From Adiantum capillus-veneris (Eukaryota > Streptophyta > Polypodiopsida > Polypodiales > Pteridaceae): DNA of 64,000 bases. The stretch is taken from contig CM043954.1 of the NCBI GenBank assembly GCA_014529385.2, positions 6,201,806-6,265,805 on the forward strand. The letters run 5' to 3'. Every line of letters begins with the position of its first letter. The first letter of the stretch is position 1. The notes beneath the pieces are model-generated. The model searched no databases. It had not been told where the DNA came from and worked only from the letters and a program-made list of their open reading frames with translations. Position numbers and translations under genes: made by a program. Positions 11,075 through 22,329 of the stretch are shown here, piece after piece.

Positions 11075-11806
11075 TCCTTCAACACTTCCAAGAGCCAAAT
11101 ACCCATCAGACTTTCTCGAAACGCGATGAAACTTGAGGGAAATCCTATTAACACCAATAGGCCGCTCTCCATAAGGTCCGAGACCCAAAACCCTACCCAA
11201 AAACACCCGGTGAAAAATCACGTAAGATGTCTGACAGGTTTTTTGCAGGTCGACGTTTCTGAAAACTAAGGTACCTAATGTGTAGCTCTACTCATTGCGA
11301 ATGTGTGGATATGCTGAAATGCGAAAACAAACATCATATGCTCACCGAATCCCCAGAAATAGCTCGCGGGACAATCTCGCGAAGCCGGGTCGTACACGCA
11401 CAATGTAAGTGTTGGCGCGTATCTCTCTCCGAGGGCAACACGCTGCACTTCTCCACACTCGATTTCGACCACCAGTGTGCGCGTAGCGTCAAGATAAACT
11501 CTCACTCTCTCTCGTACATAGAATACGCTCTCCACAGACACTTGATAAAAATCAAAAGAGGGTTCTTCATTAAGGTAAAAATTTGGTATAAATACCTTCC
11601 AATTACAATATCTCAAGTTCCAAAGTAAAATCTTACTCAGTCTAATGGCAAAAATAATATACAAAATTGGAAACTTCTGCAAGCCCCAAGTGTTTACAAA
11701 TGAAATTACAGGTTTTTTCTTAATCAAGGAATGACTACATAGGATTTCTTTCTTTCCATAGTCCGCCAGTCTTTAGTTGAGTGTAGCCGCTAGTCTTCTG
11801 CTAACA
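11075..11806 (-). repeat. Element 2 LTR, truncated (3' LTR)
   Basis: Colinear with 39632-40364 from TCCTTCAAC to GCTAACA. The outer 186 bases of the right LTR (39446-39631) have no counterpart here, and the sequence to the left (10726-11074) is unrelated. On the minus strand it starts TGTTAGCAG. A palindromic GGTATAAATACC at 11582-11593 could supply a TATA box on either strand (inference). The missing end and missing TSD indicate a later deletion or recombination at 11074/11075. Confidence 0.88.
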
Positions 11807-11821
11807 CTCCCCCCCTCCTAG
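11807..11821 (-). promoter_or_regulatory. Polypurine tract of element 2
   Basis: The minus strand reads TAGGAGGGGGGGAG directly before the LTR start TGTTAGC. It fixes the minus orientation of element 2. A very similar tract occurs internally at 27939-27954. Confidence 0.85.
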
Positions 11822-12060
11822 TTCATGTCATCCCCGAAATGACATTAGAGCTGTTGCTGGGCCAGTAATGTAGGTCCAAATATATCTGTATCGATGGTGA
11901 AGAAGCCAGTGTAGAAAGCTTCTTCAAAGGCCTGGAGGTGGTATGAGGGCAAAAACATTATTCGTTGGTAGAGGACATGTATCACCTCATGGGAAGGTTG
12001 AGCAGACAGTTCATAAGCACATCTATATGTATCTTGGAAGAAAAATATGTTGTCTGTTGC

Positions 12061-15000
12061 CTACCCATGTTTAAAGACCTCAAAACCTACCAGAAGGGTT
12101 TTACATATCTTCCTGAGCATAATGCAAGAGAGGTCAGGCAAGCCAGTGAACAATTTAATGGCGCCCGTTAGGGTTTTCACCATGTATTGCTCACTCATTC
12201 TCTCGCCTGCCTTCAAGCCTGGCATCTTTGGGTAGTTGAGCCACGTGGGGTGGCTTCTCTTCAGCAATTCATGCTCCTTCCATGTCCGCATCCTTTGTAG
12301 AGGGAAAAAGCTGAGGTTGTCTCTGATTATTTTAGGCGCCTCTACCAGATGTACTAAATACTGAGGGTATTTAGTGAGCCATGCCTTCCTCCATCTTGGT
12401 TGGGAGTCTACAATGAGTTTAACCCCTTCTGGTCTGGTGACATCTTCATTGTACAGTGGCACTGTGGGCTCCTCTTTGATCCTCTTGTTGATTGTAGCAA
12501 CCTCATATTTGAGAAGAGGATAGGGGACAGAAGGTTGTAGACATTCATGTAGAACAACATTTGCATCTAATTTTTGAATTGTCATCGACTTTAATATCCT
12601 CTTCTCCCAGTGCATTACTTCTTTTGCCGTATCCTTTATAGTTGTTTCTATGGCTTTCTGTAGATTGTCTTCCTCTTCTTGTGTCAGATCCCGGGTCTCT
12701 TGTACTGATTCCCTAGGAATATCCTCTTGTATGATAGTGTCCACCGGGTCTGACACATTCTCTATGTCAATTCCTTTCGTTGCAGCCGGCCCTTGACTTT
12801 GTTGACGTTCTTCCCTTGTTTGGCCCTAAAGTTCATCCAGCTGCTTCTGTAACTTGTCTTTTGCTATCTCAGCTTGTCATGTCACAGATACTAATAGGTC
12901 ATTGAGTTCTGCATTGACCCTATCAGCTTTGTCTAGCTTCTGTTTTATCTCAGCATTCTCTGTTTGCAGCATTTGTGAATTATCTTCTAATCTTTCCTAA
13001 AGCTTCAACAATTCTTCTTTCAATGACTTGTTCTCCTCTTCCAATCAGCTTTGTATCACTATTGATCCTTTTGCCATCATCACTCTCTGCTTCTTCTCAA
13101 GCGTCAGCTCTTTTTGGAGTTCTATCAGTTGTTCTTCAAACGCATCTTTTTCTTGGCTTGTGCTAGTTGTAGCTGCAGCTCTTGCCCTGCCCGGCGATGC
13201 TCTCAACCTCTGAATAGTTTGCTCTTTTACTTTGATTTGATCTTTGAGCTCAATTACCTCATCTTGGCTAGCTTCATATGAGATTTCAGCCCTGTCCTTA
13301 GCTTCTTTCAAGCTCTCTACTTGCTTCCACTCTTTTGCTAACTGTAGGGTTAGCTCATCCCTTTCCTTCTCAGCTTCAGAAAGAGACTTGATGACTTTCT
13401 GGTATTCCTCTTCAGAGTTTAGCAGCTTTTGATTGCTTTCCTGGCTTTGATTTTCTAACTCTTGACATTTCTATAGTGCTCCTTCTAATTGAGCTTGTAT
13501 CTGTGCTTGGCCATGCAGCAGCTCCTAGTTTTCCCTCTGGAGTGTTTCCACTTTTGTTTTCACATTTTCTTCACTCAACCTCATCTCTTCGTACTCTATT
13601 TCTTTGGCCATTGATCTGGCTCTCAATCCTTGTAGTCTTTGTATAACTTCTTCCCAGTCTTCCTTCTATTGGTTGCAAATCTATGGTGTCTGTTGCATTC
13701 TCCTTCAGCTCCACCAAACGAGTGCTCAATGTGGATTTTTCTGGTTTAGGTGTTGAAAATTGAAATGCTGTCTGAGCTGCCTCCTCTTGGGTAAATCCAG
13801 CAGCTAGTAGATCTAGGAATATTCCATAATTCCTTGCCTCAGGATCTTGATTCTCATTTTTTGGTTCAATTTCTGCCTTCTGCTCTTTCTCTTTGTTCTC
13901 TTCTTCCTTGGAGTCTTCTTGCCCATCAGATTTGTTCAACTCCTCAATTTGTAGGGGTTGAGGAGGACTAGGAGGAGGTGGTGATGGTGGAGGACTTGAC
14001 TCTCGGCTTGATGGTGGGGTTGATGATTTATTTTTGAAATCCCAGTCAGCTTTTGTTTTCCTCTCTCTTTCTTCCCCTTCCTGCTCTTCTAGCAACTGCA
14101 GCCTCACATCATCAACCTTTTCATCAGTAAATGGTATGGCTGGAATGTTCTCAGCTGCCGCATTTAGGATCTCAAACTTCTTTATGTAGTCTTCGAAGCG
14201 ATCACTATGTGTCCTTCGAGAAGATCTAGACATTGCCTCAAGTGAGGGCTTCCATAATTTATTTAGATCTCCTTTTAGCATTCGTTGGGCTTTGAAAATT
14301 TCCATCAACCTTTCTAGCCAAGCACCCTTCTGGGATTTGGTCTCTTTTGCTGGCATTTGTACAGAAGCTTTCTTCTATTGAGCAGGCTCTTCTTCCATTG
14401 TCTCTAGCTTTCTCTTTAGTCTGGTGGTTACCCTGGGAGCTGTAGGTTGTTCCTCTTCCTTGTCCTCTGTCCGCTTTAACCAATCATGTTGTGATGGAGG
14501 AAGAGGCCACTGGCCCCTTTCATGTAAAGCTTCATATATCACCTTTGTAAGCATCTCCCCTGGTGCAATGTATGTAGGATTTGGGGTTCCCATTCTCACA
14601 ATGTTGTACTGTAGGTACGCCGCATAATCTATCTCTTTTGGCCTGCTTGTCTTCATTGCCCATGTAAATGTCATTCCAATTGCTATCGGTGGTGCAGTGT
14701 ACTTTTGAGGTCTCTTTGTGCACATATGGAAATATTGGTTATAAAGTTGGCACATGGTTCCCCACCATTGGATCAACAACGTCCCCGAAGGTGTAGTTCT
14801 TCTTGATTTCTTTGTATACCTTTACCTCTTCTCGCCTCTTGTTGACACTGTCGCCTTTGTTAGAGAGGTTTAATGCACTTGCGACCACTTCTTACGTGAT
14901 TACAATTACTATGGTCTTTCCTTGCAGATCTGTCACTTTGGCTATGCCGTTTTCTTTGATTATGGTGATGAATTCCCAGACTCTCTGGATGTCAATTCCT

Positions 15001-15317
15001 GTTGGAAACGCTTCAAAATAATTGTGTAAGTCCAGCTTTTCCAAGAGAGACAATATATCTGGCTTTCTCGTGAACTCATTGAGTTCCTGAGGTATCATTG
15101 GCAGCTCTATGGCATTGCCTTTTGGATCCTTGAACAGGCCTTGGCATATCCTGAGGTCGTTTGCTTCCAGTAGGTTGCTTTGTAACCGAGTGGTAATGGG
15201 CTTTATGGTTCCTGTTGGTATTACAAATGGCTCCACTTCATCTAGGTAATCTTTTTTGGTCATTCTTTTCTTCTTTGCTGGTGACTTAGCGGCTGCCATG
15301 GATCCTGTTGCACTCAA
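12061..15317 (-). pseudogene. ORF X: extra 3' ORF of element 2 (transposon-associated domain plus coiled coil)
   Basis: About 1,080 codons spread over three frames: 15317-14892, 14779-13571 (one stop at 14373) and about 13560-12061 (several stops). The amino part starts MSATGSMAAAKSPAKKKRM and holds VWEFITIIKENG..KVTDLQGKTIVI and later AIGMTFTWAMKTSRPKEIDYAAYLQYNIVRMG. This layout resembles the 'putative plant transposon protein' domain found in extra ORFs of Athila-like elements (family-level inference). The middle is proline- and serine-rich (near 13980-14030) and acidic. Then comes a long heptad-type coiled coil (about 13560-12850), followed by a globular tail with PRWRKAWLTKYPQYL. No membrane segment or envelope motif is visible. 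Function unknown; it may be a structural or accessory protein. Confidence 0.62.
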
Positions 15318-15465
15318 TAGTCCAAAGTTAGCATTCTTTACAGATTAGCTGATAAATTGAGTTTTAACTATCCAATTGACTTGAAAATTGAAACATGAGC
15401 TCAAGAGGGACTAAGGGTGGCTTGCAAATAAAAACAGTAAGAATTGTGCTTCAAATTAAGCCTGA

Positions 15466-16318
15466 AGACATACTACGCGTAGGATGTCTTTATCCTCAGA
15501 ATGACTTGAAACTTGTCATGATGATAGCCTATGACCTGTACATCATAGCTATGTGCTTGGATTTTGATTTGGACATGAAATATTGGACTATTTTATGCTT
15601 TTGGTTCACAAATGAGGAGGATGTCCTGTAATGATAAGCAAATGTTGTCCAAATGGCTTGAAAATTGATATGTAGGCTTCTTGTAGCATGATGGTTCTAT
15701 TTATGATGTCAAACTTTGCTTAGTAGGTCAATATGAGTCTGGAGACATACTACGCATAGGATGTGTTTTTTTCTCAGAATTGCATGAAATTTTTCAGTAT
15801 GATAGGGCATAGCCTGTGGATCACAGCTATGTGCTTAGATTTGAATTTGGATAAGTTTTGAGGGTAGGAAGACCATTTCTGGTGTTTGGGACTCTGAAAA
15901 GTACATCTATGGAGCTATGAGGCCAAAAAGTGATTGGGTGGGCTTGTGTGAATGTGATAAACATGTATGAAGGCCAAAAAATCCATTTGGAGGTCATTTC
16001 AAGCTTAGAGACATACTACGCGTAGGATGTCTTTTTTCATGATTTTGTAGATATGACCTCACAGTTGGCTTTGACATAATGTGAAGAGTGTATGGTTCAA
16101 GTTTCACTTGATTTGGATCATTTTTTATAGGTCTATGACCAATTCTTGCCTCTATGCTCTGACTTTGTGTTATTTGATACATAAGAGGTCAACTTTTGTC
16201 CAAATGAGGTGAAACTTGAGGGATAAGTTGTAAATGACATAAAGAAGCTGTGTGTATGGTTGAATGATGAGTTGGGTGCCCAAACATGGCCTTGAGACAT
16301 CCTATGCGTAGGAAGTCT
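15466..16318. repeat. Four palindromic 24-bp sites at about 280-bp spacing (second leader of element 2)
   Basis: Sites at 15466-15489, 15743-15766, 16009-16032 and 16295-16318 are built on the arms AGACATMCTACG and CGTAGGATGTCT, each with one to a few mismatches from a perfect palindrome. The sequence between sites is only loosely similar from unit to unit. The array sits just upstream (minus strand) of ORF X, as the sister array at 38195-38944 sits upstream of the gag frame. As RNA each site could form a hairpin with almost no loop; as DNA it could bind a dimeric protein. Confidence 0.85.
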
Positions 16319-17844
16319 CCTGTGCATTTTTTTGTAATGAGTCCTACTAACATGTGCATATGACCTCCCTAAGTCTCTTTGTGCTTTATTTCAATTTAAA
16401 ACATCAAATGCTTAGTTAGAAACTCCCTTCTTGGCTTTCGGAGCCTCATAGGTGATTTTTGACTCTTGGAGCGCTTTTCCGCGATGAAATTTCTTGATGA
16501 TGACCAGCATAGCTCTATTATCCCTTGGGAAACCTTGCCATGTGATTCTTGTTGGTTTTGGCTTCACTTGAGCTTCGTTTGGTGATTTGTCGCTCTGGAC
16601 GTGCCCATGATTGTGTTTGCATGCCCCCGATGATTTGTAGTGGTCTACTACCATAGGATTTGGTTGTTGAAGGCCTTGGTAAGCCTCTCACAAAGTTTGG
16701 TGGCAAACGGACGTCTCGCTTAGCTGTGAGAGCCAAGTGATGCTTTGCATTTCCGATCCGTTTCTGAAGCTTAGACCAACTTTTGGTCACCTTTTGGCCA
16801 TGTAGCCCATGTAGCCTTGTAGAGCTCATCGAGAAGCGCCTACCCATGAGTTTTGGTATGATTCGGGCTACTTTTGCCGGATTTCCTCTTTGTGGCTTCT
16901 TGCAGGGCTCTAGAAGTTAGGGTTTTTCCCCTTGCTTTGTTGCCTCTTTCGGGAATCCAAGATTGTTCTCCTAAGCTAGGGTAAACCCCCTATGAAGTCT
17001 TGTTGGTATTGGGTTAGCCGTCAGGTGGTTATCTACGCTCACAGGTCTCTACCTTGCAAACCTCGTTGGAGTTCTATGCTAGTTTTGGCGACAAAACATC
17101 ACATATACATGAAGAGCATAAGGTGTTGAGTCTACCTCTCATATCTGGTAGTCGTCGGATGACTGTGCGCGGCGTATTGGCTGCTGGAAGTCATGTGCGC
17201 TCTAGGTGGCTAGAGATCTCTCTCACAAGTGAATAGTAGAAATGAGCCTTAAGTGGAGTGAAAAAATCTTATAATGGGGATCCCAGAACCATTTTTCATG
17301 AAATTTGACATGTGCTCCTAACTTTTTGTGAAACGCGGTTTAGACTCGAAAAGTTCTCCATTTGCGCAGTTTCTGAGAATTTTGACGATTCGGTCAAAAT
17401 CTGGCCACAACACGCCTCCCGCTTCATTCTCATAATTGCACCCCCACTGCACCCTGGGTTGTTATCTAGTCTCACTGATCATCCCCATCTTTTTTTTTCC
17501 ATTACGATTGCATTTCACCTGCTTTTTGTATTTTTGAAGTTTTTCTGCCAATAATTAGTAAATTTAAAAGGAAAATAGCAAAATCAGCCCAAAAAAATAC
17601 CAAAAATCAAAATAAAACAAAAACTTCATCCCCACACATTATGTACATTCACATGTAATTTTTGTGGCCGGATTTCTCCGTTTTATCAATATTTTGCCCA
17701 AAAAAAGACTATTTATATATATATATATATATATACATACACTTATTGGCCCCAATTTGGCGTTTGGCCTCATATCTCTGTAGATTAATGTTGTATAAGG
17801 GCATATGTACTTTGGTTAGTCCAGAAAATTTCACAATCAAACGT
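16319..17844. other. Non-coding stretch of element 2 up to the insertion site of element 3
   Basis: No sustained reading frame with a known motif is present. Short frames (for example minus 16847-16412) look fortuitous. An (AT)n tract lies at 17716-17735. The last bases before element 3 are ACGT (17841-17844), repeated at 27864-27867, so this stretch continues at 27868. In element orientation it lies between the internal PPT and the second palindromic leader. Confidence 0.55.
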
Positions 17845-19861
17845 TGTCGTGCTGTGACACGTACATAGTGGGAACGCATGCTACAAGATCTATTTTGTAT
17901 TTTTTTAGATACATAATTATATTTTCTATAGTGTACATATGCATATTTAAGTATAATAATAATCCTTCTATCTCATCCTATTATTTTTCTCAAGGGTAAC
18001 ATATCCTTACTTTACCATCAGAAAATACTATGGGAAAAGCATCAATAGCTCCGCCTCTTTAACTTGGGGCAAAAAGAATTGATTCTTTATTTCTACTATT
18101 TCATTATCATCTCACACCCTAGCTAGATCCTATATCTAAGGTAAACTCTAATATATATATTTTTTATGTATTTTTTATATTTTTCTTATATTTCTTTTTA
18201 AATAGCTACTAGGAGAGAATCAAATCCTAGTGGGACACTAGGTGGCATGATTTCAAAGATACACTTATTTTAATGCATTATTGCAAGCATGATTACAAAA
18301 ATTTATCAAGGAGCAATGTCATGCTTTCATATGGCATGAGGTGTCCTTTGGAATTAAATGAAAGTCTAGGCTAAGGGGACCACGGGAAGACTTTTGCTGC
18401 CAAAAATGGACCCTATTTTGATGAATTTTTTACACAAGGTTCCAATCCAAATTGGAGAATTATTTTAAAATTAAAATCATAGCTAATGAGCTGAAGTTTT
18501 TGCCCATATTTTTACTTTTTTATTTGGAGCCACGGTTGAGGAGATATGATCAAAATACTGAACCCCAGTCTGCCCACATCATGCAGGGACAGCTCATTTC
18601 CAACTTTTCCAATTCCTGTTCACACTGGCTCCTCTCTTCTTGTGTAAACCCTTGTGGGTTCCCTTCGCCTATAAAAGGGGCCCTCTTCTTCCTTGGAAAG
18701 AACAAAAGCATTCAAGCCATTTATGAGAGGAATTCTCGAGGGAGTGAGTAGTAATGCCTAATTGTACTTAGCCATTAACATAAGCCCAAGCCTACACTTT
18801 CTCCTAGAGGGAGACTAGCCATTCTTGCAACAAGCTAACCTTGGAAGATCAACTCTAATCAAAGAAGGTCTTACACTTGGTGTATCAATCAAAGTGGAAT
18901 TCTCCACTCTTCTTCTCTCTCCCATCAATAATGGTGCCGAAGGGTTTCAAGTAAGATGTGTTCTACATTGATGTTTTCTTGATTTCTTGTTGTTTTCATT
19001 TTCATCTCTAATCCAACATATATATATATATATATATATATTTATTTAATCTCATCTCTTTAACCAAATCTATCTCTTTCACTCTTAGTAATTCATCCTC
19101 TCTACAAATTTTAGGTTCTCCCTTCTACAGGTACATCTCTCCCCGCAGTATCCTTATTGCCTACGGGCAAGAATAGGGCTTGGGAGGGAAACTTCTCATC
19201 TCTTCACTTCTCTCATATCTACATTTCTCACATACTATCCTAGATGAATAACCCACATGATGATCATTTCTATCGCTTTCACTCTGTACGATCTATTAGA
19301 ATTAACGTATGGATTAGCCGTAAAATACACTTTCAACAACGTATAGTGTTTCTCTTTGGCCCAGAAAGGCTCAATGAAATACTTCTATCACCGGATCCCA
19401 TCATACTACCTCTCATAGACTATAATTTTTCTTTTGATGTAAGCGTAGTTATCTTGCTATGAACCAAGAGGATTTGTACACACAATTAATCCCAATCACA
19501 GACAAAATATATATATTATGGTAAGCACAAAACTACAATTCCAAAGAACAATTCGTGGCCTATTTGGTCAGCCAAGATTGAATTCCATTAACCCTTTCAT
19601 ATTACCCATGATACGATATGACCATAGCCTTGATGTTTTCATCTTAGTATTGTTTTGACATTCTCTTTTGCGTTCTTTCTTTGTGTGTGTGTGAGTGCAA
19701 GAGAGAAAGAGTGAGTCTTCTTTGATTGCACTTCTTTCCAAACCCTAGTCTTCATGGCATCTATGGTTTAACTCCTTCATATAGTTTTTGTTGAGTTCTC
19801 TCACAAACTCTCACAGCCATAAGCCCGGTGCTTTCTTGGCAAGACTGCAAATTCCTCGACA
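17845..19861 (+). repeat. Element 3 5' LTR
   Basis: Begins TGTCGTGCTGTGACAC and ends ATTCCTCGACA. It contains an (AT)n tract at about 19018-19041, a TATA box (18670-18676) and several frames that are duplicated in the right LTR (for example 18452-18751 and 19244-19462) and are not genes. Confidence 0.93.
18669..18680 (+). promoter_or_regulatory. TATA box in element 3 5' LTR
   Basis: The sequence CTATAAAAGGGG is a consensus plant TATA box. The right LTR has CTAGAAAAGGGG at the same place (26670-26681), so only the 5' LTR keeps the intact box. The U3/R border would then lie roughly 30 bases downstream, near 18705. Confidence 0.7.
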
Positions 19862-19867
19862 TATTTT

Positions 19868-19885
19868 TGGTGAACCCGACGGGAA
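19868..19885 (+). promoter_or_regulatory. Candidate primer binding site of element 3
   Basis: Six bases after the LTR end lies TGGTGAACCCGACGGG, starting with the TGG complementary to a tRNA CCA end. I could not assign the tRNA with confidence. Position and the leading TGG support a PBS. Confidence 0.65.
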
Positions 19886-19914
19886 TCTACTAGGGTGAGA
19901 GTTTGTGGATAACC

Positions 19915-22290
19915 ATGGGTGATCATGTTGAGCAACAGGGTATGCATTTTGACCCAGCAACAATGCAAATGTTTCAATCATTTGCAATGTTCATGAAACA
20001 ACAACATGCTACTGAAAGAAGGGAGATTTCAGCAACAAAGGCCATACAAGCGGTCGTCAATAGAATGGATCAGTTCAATGGCAAAGATGTAACCAAGTAC
20101 TTACGCGAGTATGTGAAGGAGATGGAGCTGCATCGCGTGTCAGAAGGTGAGATGATTCAAAGCTTTGAGCTAGTTGTTGCTCCAGAAATTAGGGAGCATG
20201 TTAGGGCAATTAAAGATGGGCATGGGAGAAATTGGGAAGAACTCAAAGTAGCTTTAAAGGAGGAATATTTCATGGAGGACTTTGAGAGAGTGACCAAAAG
20301 GACATTCTTAGAATGGGTAGTCAAGCCAAAGCAAGGACTATCAATAACAGAACTACTTAGGGAATTTGAGCGGCGCTATGCACAACTCACAAGGACTGAA
20401 AGGGCCACACTAGATACAGAGAAGACAGATCTTTTCTTACAAGCTGCAGGTAAAGAGTTTCAAGAAAATTTGGAGCTTCTTCTTGAAGATAAAGATGCTG
20501 AGCAAGGACTAAAGACCGACTGGAATGAGGTTGAAGGTGCTGTCTCATTGCTTGCCAAACGACAAAGAAGAAGGGACAAGATGGTACTAAACACTACAAG
20601 TCCTTCCACCTCAACTCCTGACAAAATGGTAAAGCCTACTTTTATCGCTCCTAAGTTTGATGATTCCATGCTAGATGAGCTTGTGAAGGGAATGCGTGAC
20701 TTGAAGGTGAAGCTTGCAAAGCTTGAACAAAAAGGACAACCATCAGGGCCACTTCCTAGGCCAAGACAACAGCCCAAAGAATGGTTTGTTAATAGATGTA
20801 TTTGGTGTGATAGTACAGACCATGTAAGAAGGGATTGTGATGATTTTAGTTATGCTTTGTCAAAAGATGTTGTCTTTTTTAAGGATGGTAAAATCCACTT
20901 AAGAGAGACAGGTCTACCCTTGAGAACTAACTTTGGGAAGGGGGGAATCCAAACCTTAGTTGAAGATATGGCAACCAAGCATGCCACCTCTTTAGTTGAG
21001 GCAGCTACTTATGGAGTAAAAATTGAACATTTCTGTGATGAAGAGGTGAGTGACCATCATGGTCAAATTTGGCCAAATGTCATGCAATTAGCTAAAAAGG
21101 GAAAGCTTACAAAAGAGATTGTACATGAAGCAGGTGATTGCATACGTCTAGAAACAGGATGGAATGATCCAGTGGACTCATTGTCAGTGCATGCCTACAT
21201 TACAAAATGCCAACAAAATGAGGCAATTGTAGAAGAGAAGCGCAGACGTGAGAATGCTGATGAAGGACCATCAAAAAGAGCTTCTAGAAGTGGGGGAAGA
21301 AGCGACTCAATGCCTTCTCAAACACCCTCAACACAAGGAGTATCTCCACCTGAAGTACTCATGGAGGAGTCTACAACAGGAAAGAAGAAAGAGCCAACGA
21401 AAGGTAAGACAAAAGGCCCAACTTATAAACTACAATCTGATATTGAGGTTGCTACAGATTTAAAGAAAGTCTTGGAGGAAAGGATCTTGAATAGCAAGAT
21501 TGAGTTTACTCTGGGAGAAGTTCTTGGCATTGCAAAGCGTGAATTCCATGAGGAGATCATTGACATCATCAAGAGAAAGAGGCAAACCCTTGCTGAAGTT
21601 TCTCGTCCACAGGTTGAAGGGGAAACCTCAAAGACAAAAGGGATGCAACTGCAAAATAAGGAGAATGATGGAACTGTGGTAGGATGCTACCAATCTAGTG
21701 GGAGAGTGAAGCAAGTGTATTTCTCAAATGATGATGAAGAAGTTGAATATATTCCTAGGAGTTACTATTCACGAAGTCATTGGGCAAGGGCTACTACAGA
21801 AACTTTGGTCAAGGTAGGTGATCTTGAAGAGCCATTTGTTGCCTTGATTGACCATGGTTCAGAAATAAACATAATGTCAAAGAGTCTCTACAACAAGTGC
21901 AAATGGCCGATGGACACAGATCATGGCTGGATGGTAAAAGTGGCAAACAATTCATCCGGTGAATTGTATGCAGCATGTCCAGGTGTGAAGGTAACAATAG
22001 GTGATGTAAAGATTGACCAAAACTTCTTTGTACAGGATACATCTTCATATCATCTCATCCTTGGACAGCCCTACATTGTGGGAGTTCGAATGGAAACAAA
22101 GGTAATGGATTATGGTTCAGCATATGCTAGGATACGTAGCAAAGATGATAAACGAGCTGTCCAATTTCTCACAATTTGTGTGAACCATAAAAGAAATCGT
22201 GACAACCTCAGAGAACATCCTCTACCAAAGGTGAGCAAAGAGTTTCATGATCATAGAGAAATGATGGGTTTTGGCCAAGTACCATTGTAA
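19915..22290 (+). CDS. Element 3 gag-protease polyprotein (intact ORF)
   Basis: A continuous frame of about 790 codons. I choose the ATG at 19915 (context ACCATGGGT) over the in-frame TTG at 19903. The first third is a helical gag core (MDQFNGKDVTKYLREYVKEM, later EEYFMEDF and LLREFERRYAQL), ending in a single CCHC knuckle CIWCDSTDHVRRDC (about residue 295). A long charged linker follows. The carboxy part is a retropepsin: FVALIDHGSEINIMS (about residue 645) and YHLILGQPYIVG (about 715). The active-site triad reads DHG where DSG or DTG is usual, so activity is uncertain. It would package RNA and process the polyprotein. The frame ends before RT, which is in another frame. Confidence 0.88.
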   Translation: MGDHVEQQGMHFDPATMQMFQSFAMFMKQQHATERREISATKAIQAVVNRMDQFNGKDVTKYLREYVKEMELHRVSEGEMIQSFELVVAPEIREHVRAIKDGHGRNWEELKVALKEEYFMEDFERVTKRTFLEWVVKPKQGLSITELLREFERRYAQLTRTERATLDTEKTDLFLQAAGKEFQENLELLLEDKDAEQGLKTDWNEVEGAVSLLAKRQRRRDKMVLNTTSPSTSTPDKMVKPTFIAPKFDDSMLDELVKGMRDLKVKLAKLEQKGQPSGPLPRPRQQPKEWFVNRCIWCDSTDHVRRDCDDFSYALSKDVVFFKDGKIHLRETGLPLRTNFGKGGIQTLVEDMATKHATSLVEAATYGVKIEHFCDEEVSDHHGQIWPNVMQLAKKGKLTKEIVHEAGDCIRLETGWNDPVDSLSVHAYITKCQQNEAIVEEKRRRENADEGPSKRASRSGGRSDSMPSQTPSTQGVSPPEVLMEESTTGKKKEPTKGKTKGPTYKLQSDIEVATDLKKVLEERILNSKIEFTLGEVLGIAKREFHEEIIDIIKRKRQTLAEVSRPQVEGETSKTKGMQLQNKENDGTVVGCYQSSGRVKQVYFSNDDEEVEYIPRSYYSRSHWARATTETLVKVGDLEEPFVALIDHGSEINIMSKSLYNKCKWPMDTDHGWMVKVANNSSGELYAACPGVKVTIGDVKIDQNFFVQDTSSYHLILGQPYIVGVRMETKVMDYGSAYARIRSKDDKRAVQFLTICVNHKRNRDNLREHPLPKVSKEFHDHREMMGFGQVPL

Positions 22291-22329
22291 AGCGGGATTG
22301 CAGTGGTACAGAAAGAAAAAGGGTCTCGC

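Noticed and set aside
12061-15317. ORF X as an envelope gene
   Set aside because: Some Athila elements have an envelope-like ORF here, but I see no signal peptide, transmembrane segment or cleavage motif; the protein is acidic and coiled-coil-rich.
15466-16318. CRISPR-like array from regularly spaced palindromes
   Set aside because: Spacing is about 280 bases, the sites are imperfect, and they lie in an LTR retrotransposon of a plant genome.
18452-18751. 99-codon frame repeated at 26453-26752
   Set aside because: It lies in both LTRs of element 3 and overlaps the TATA region; no protein motif.
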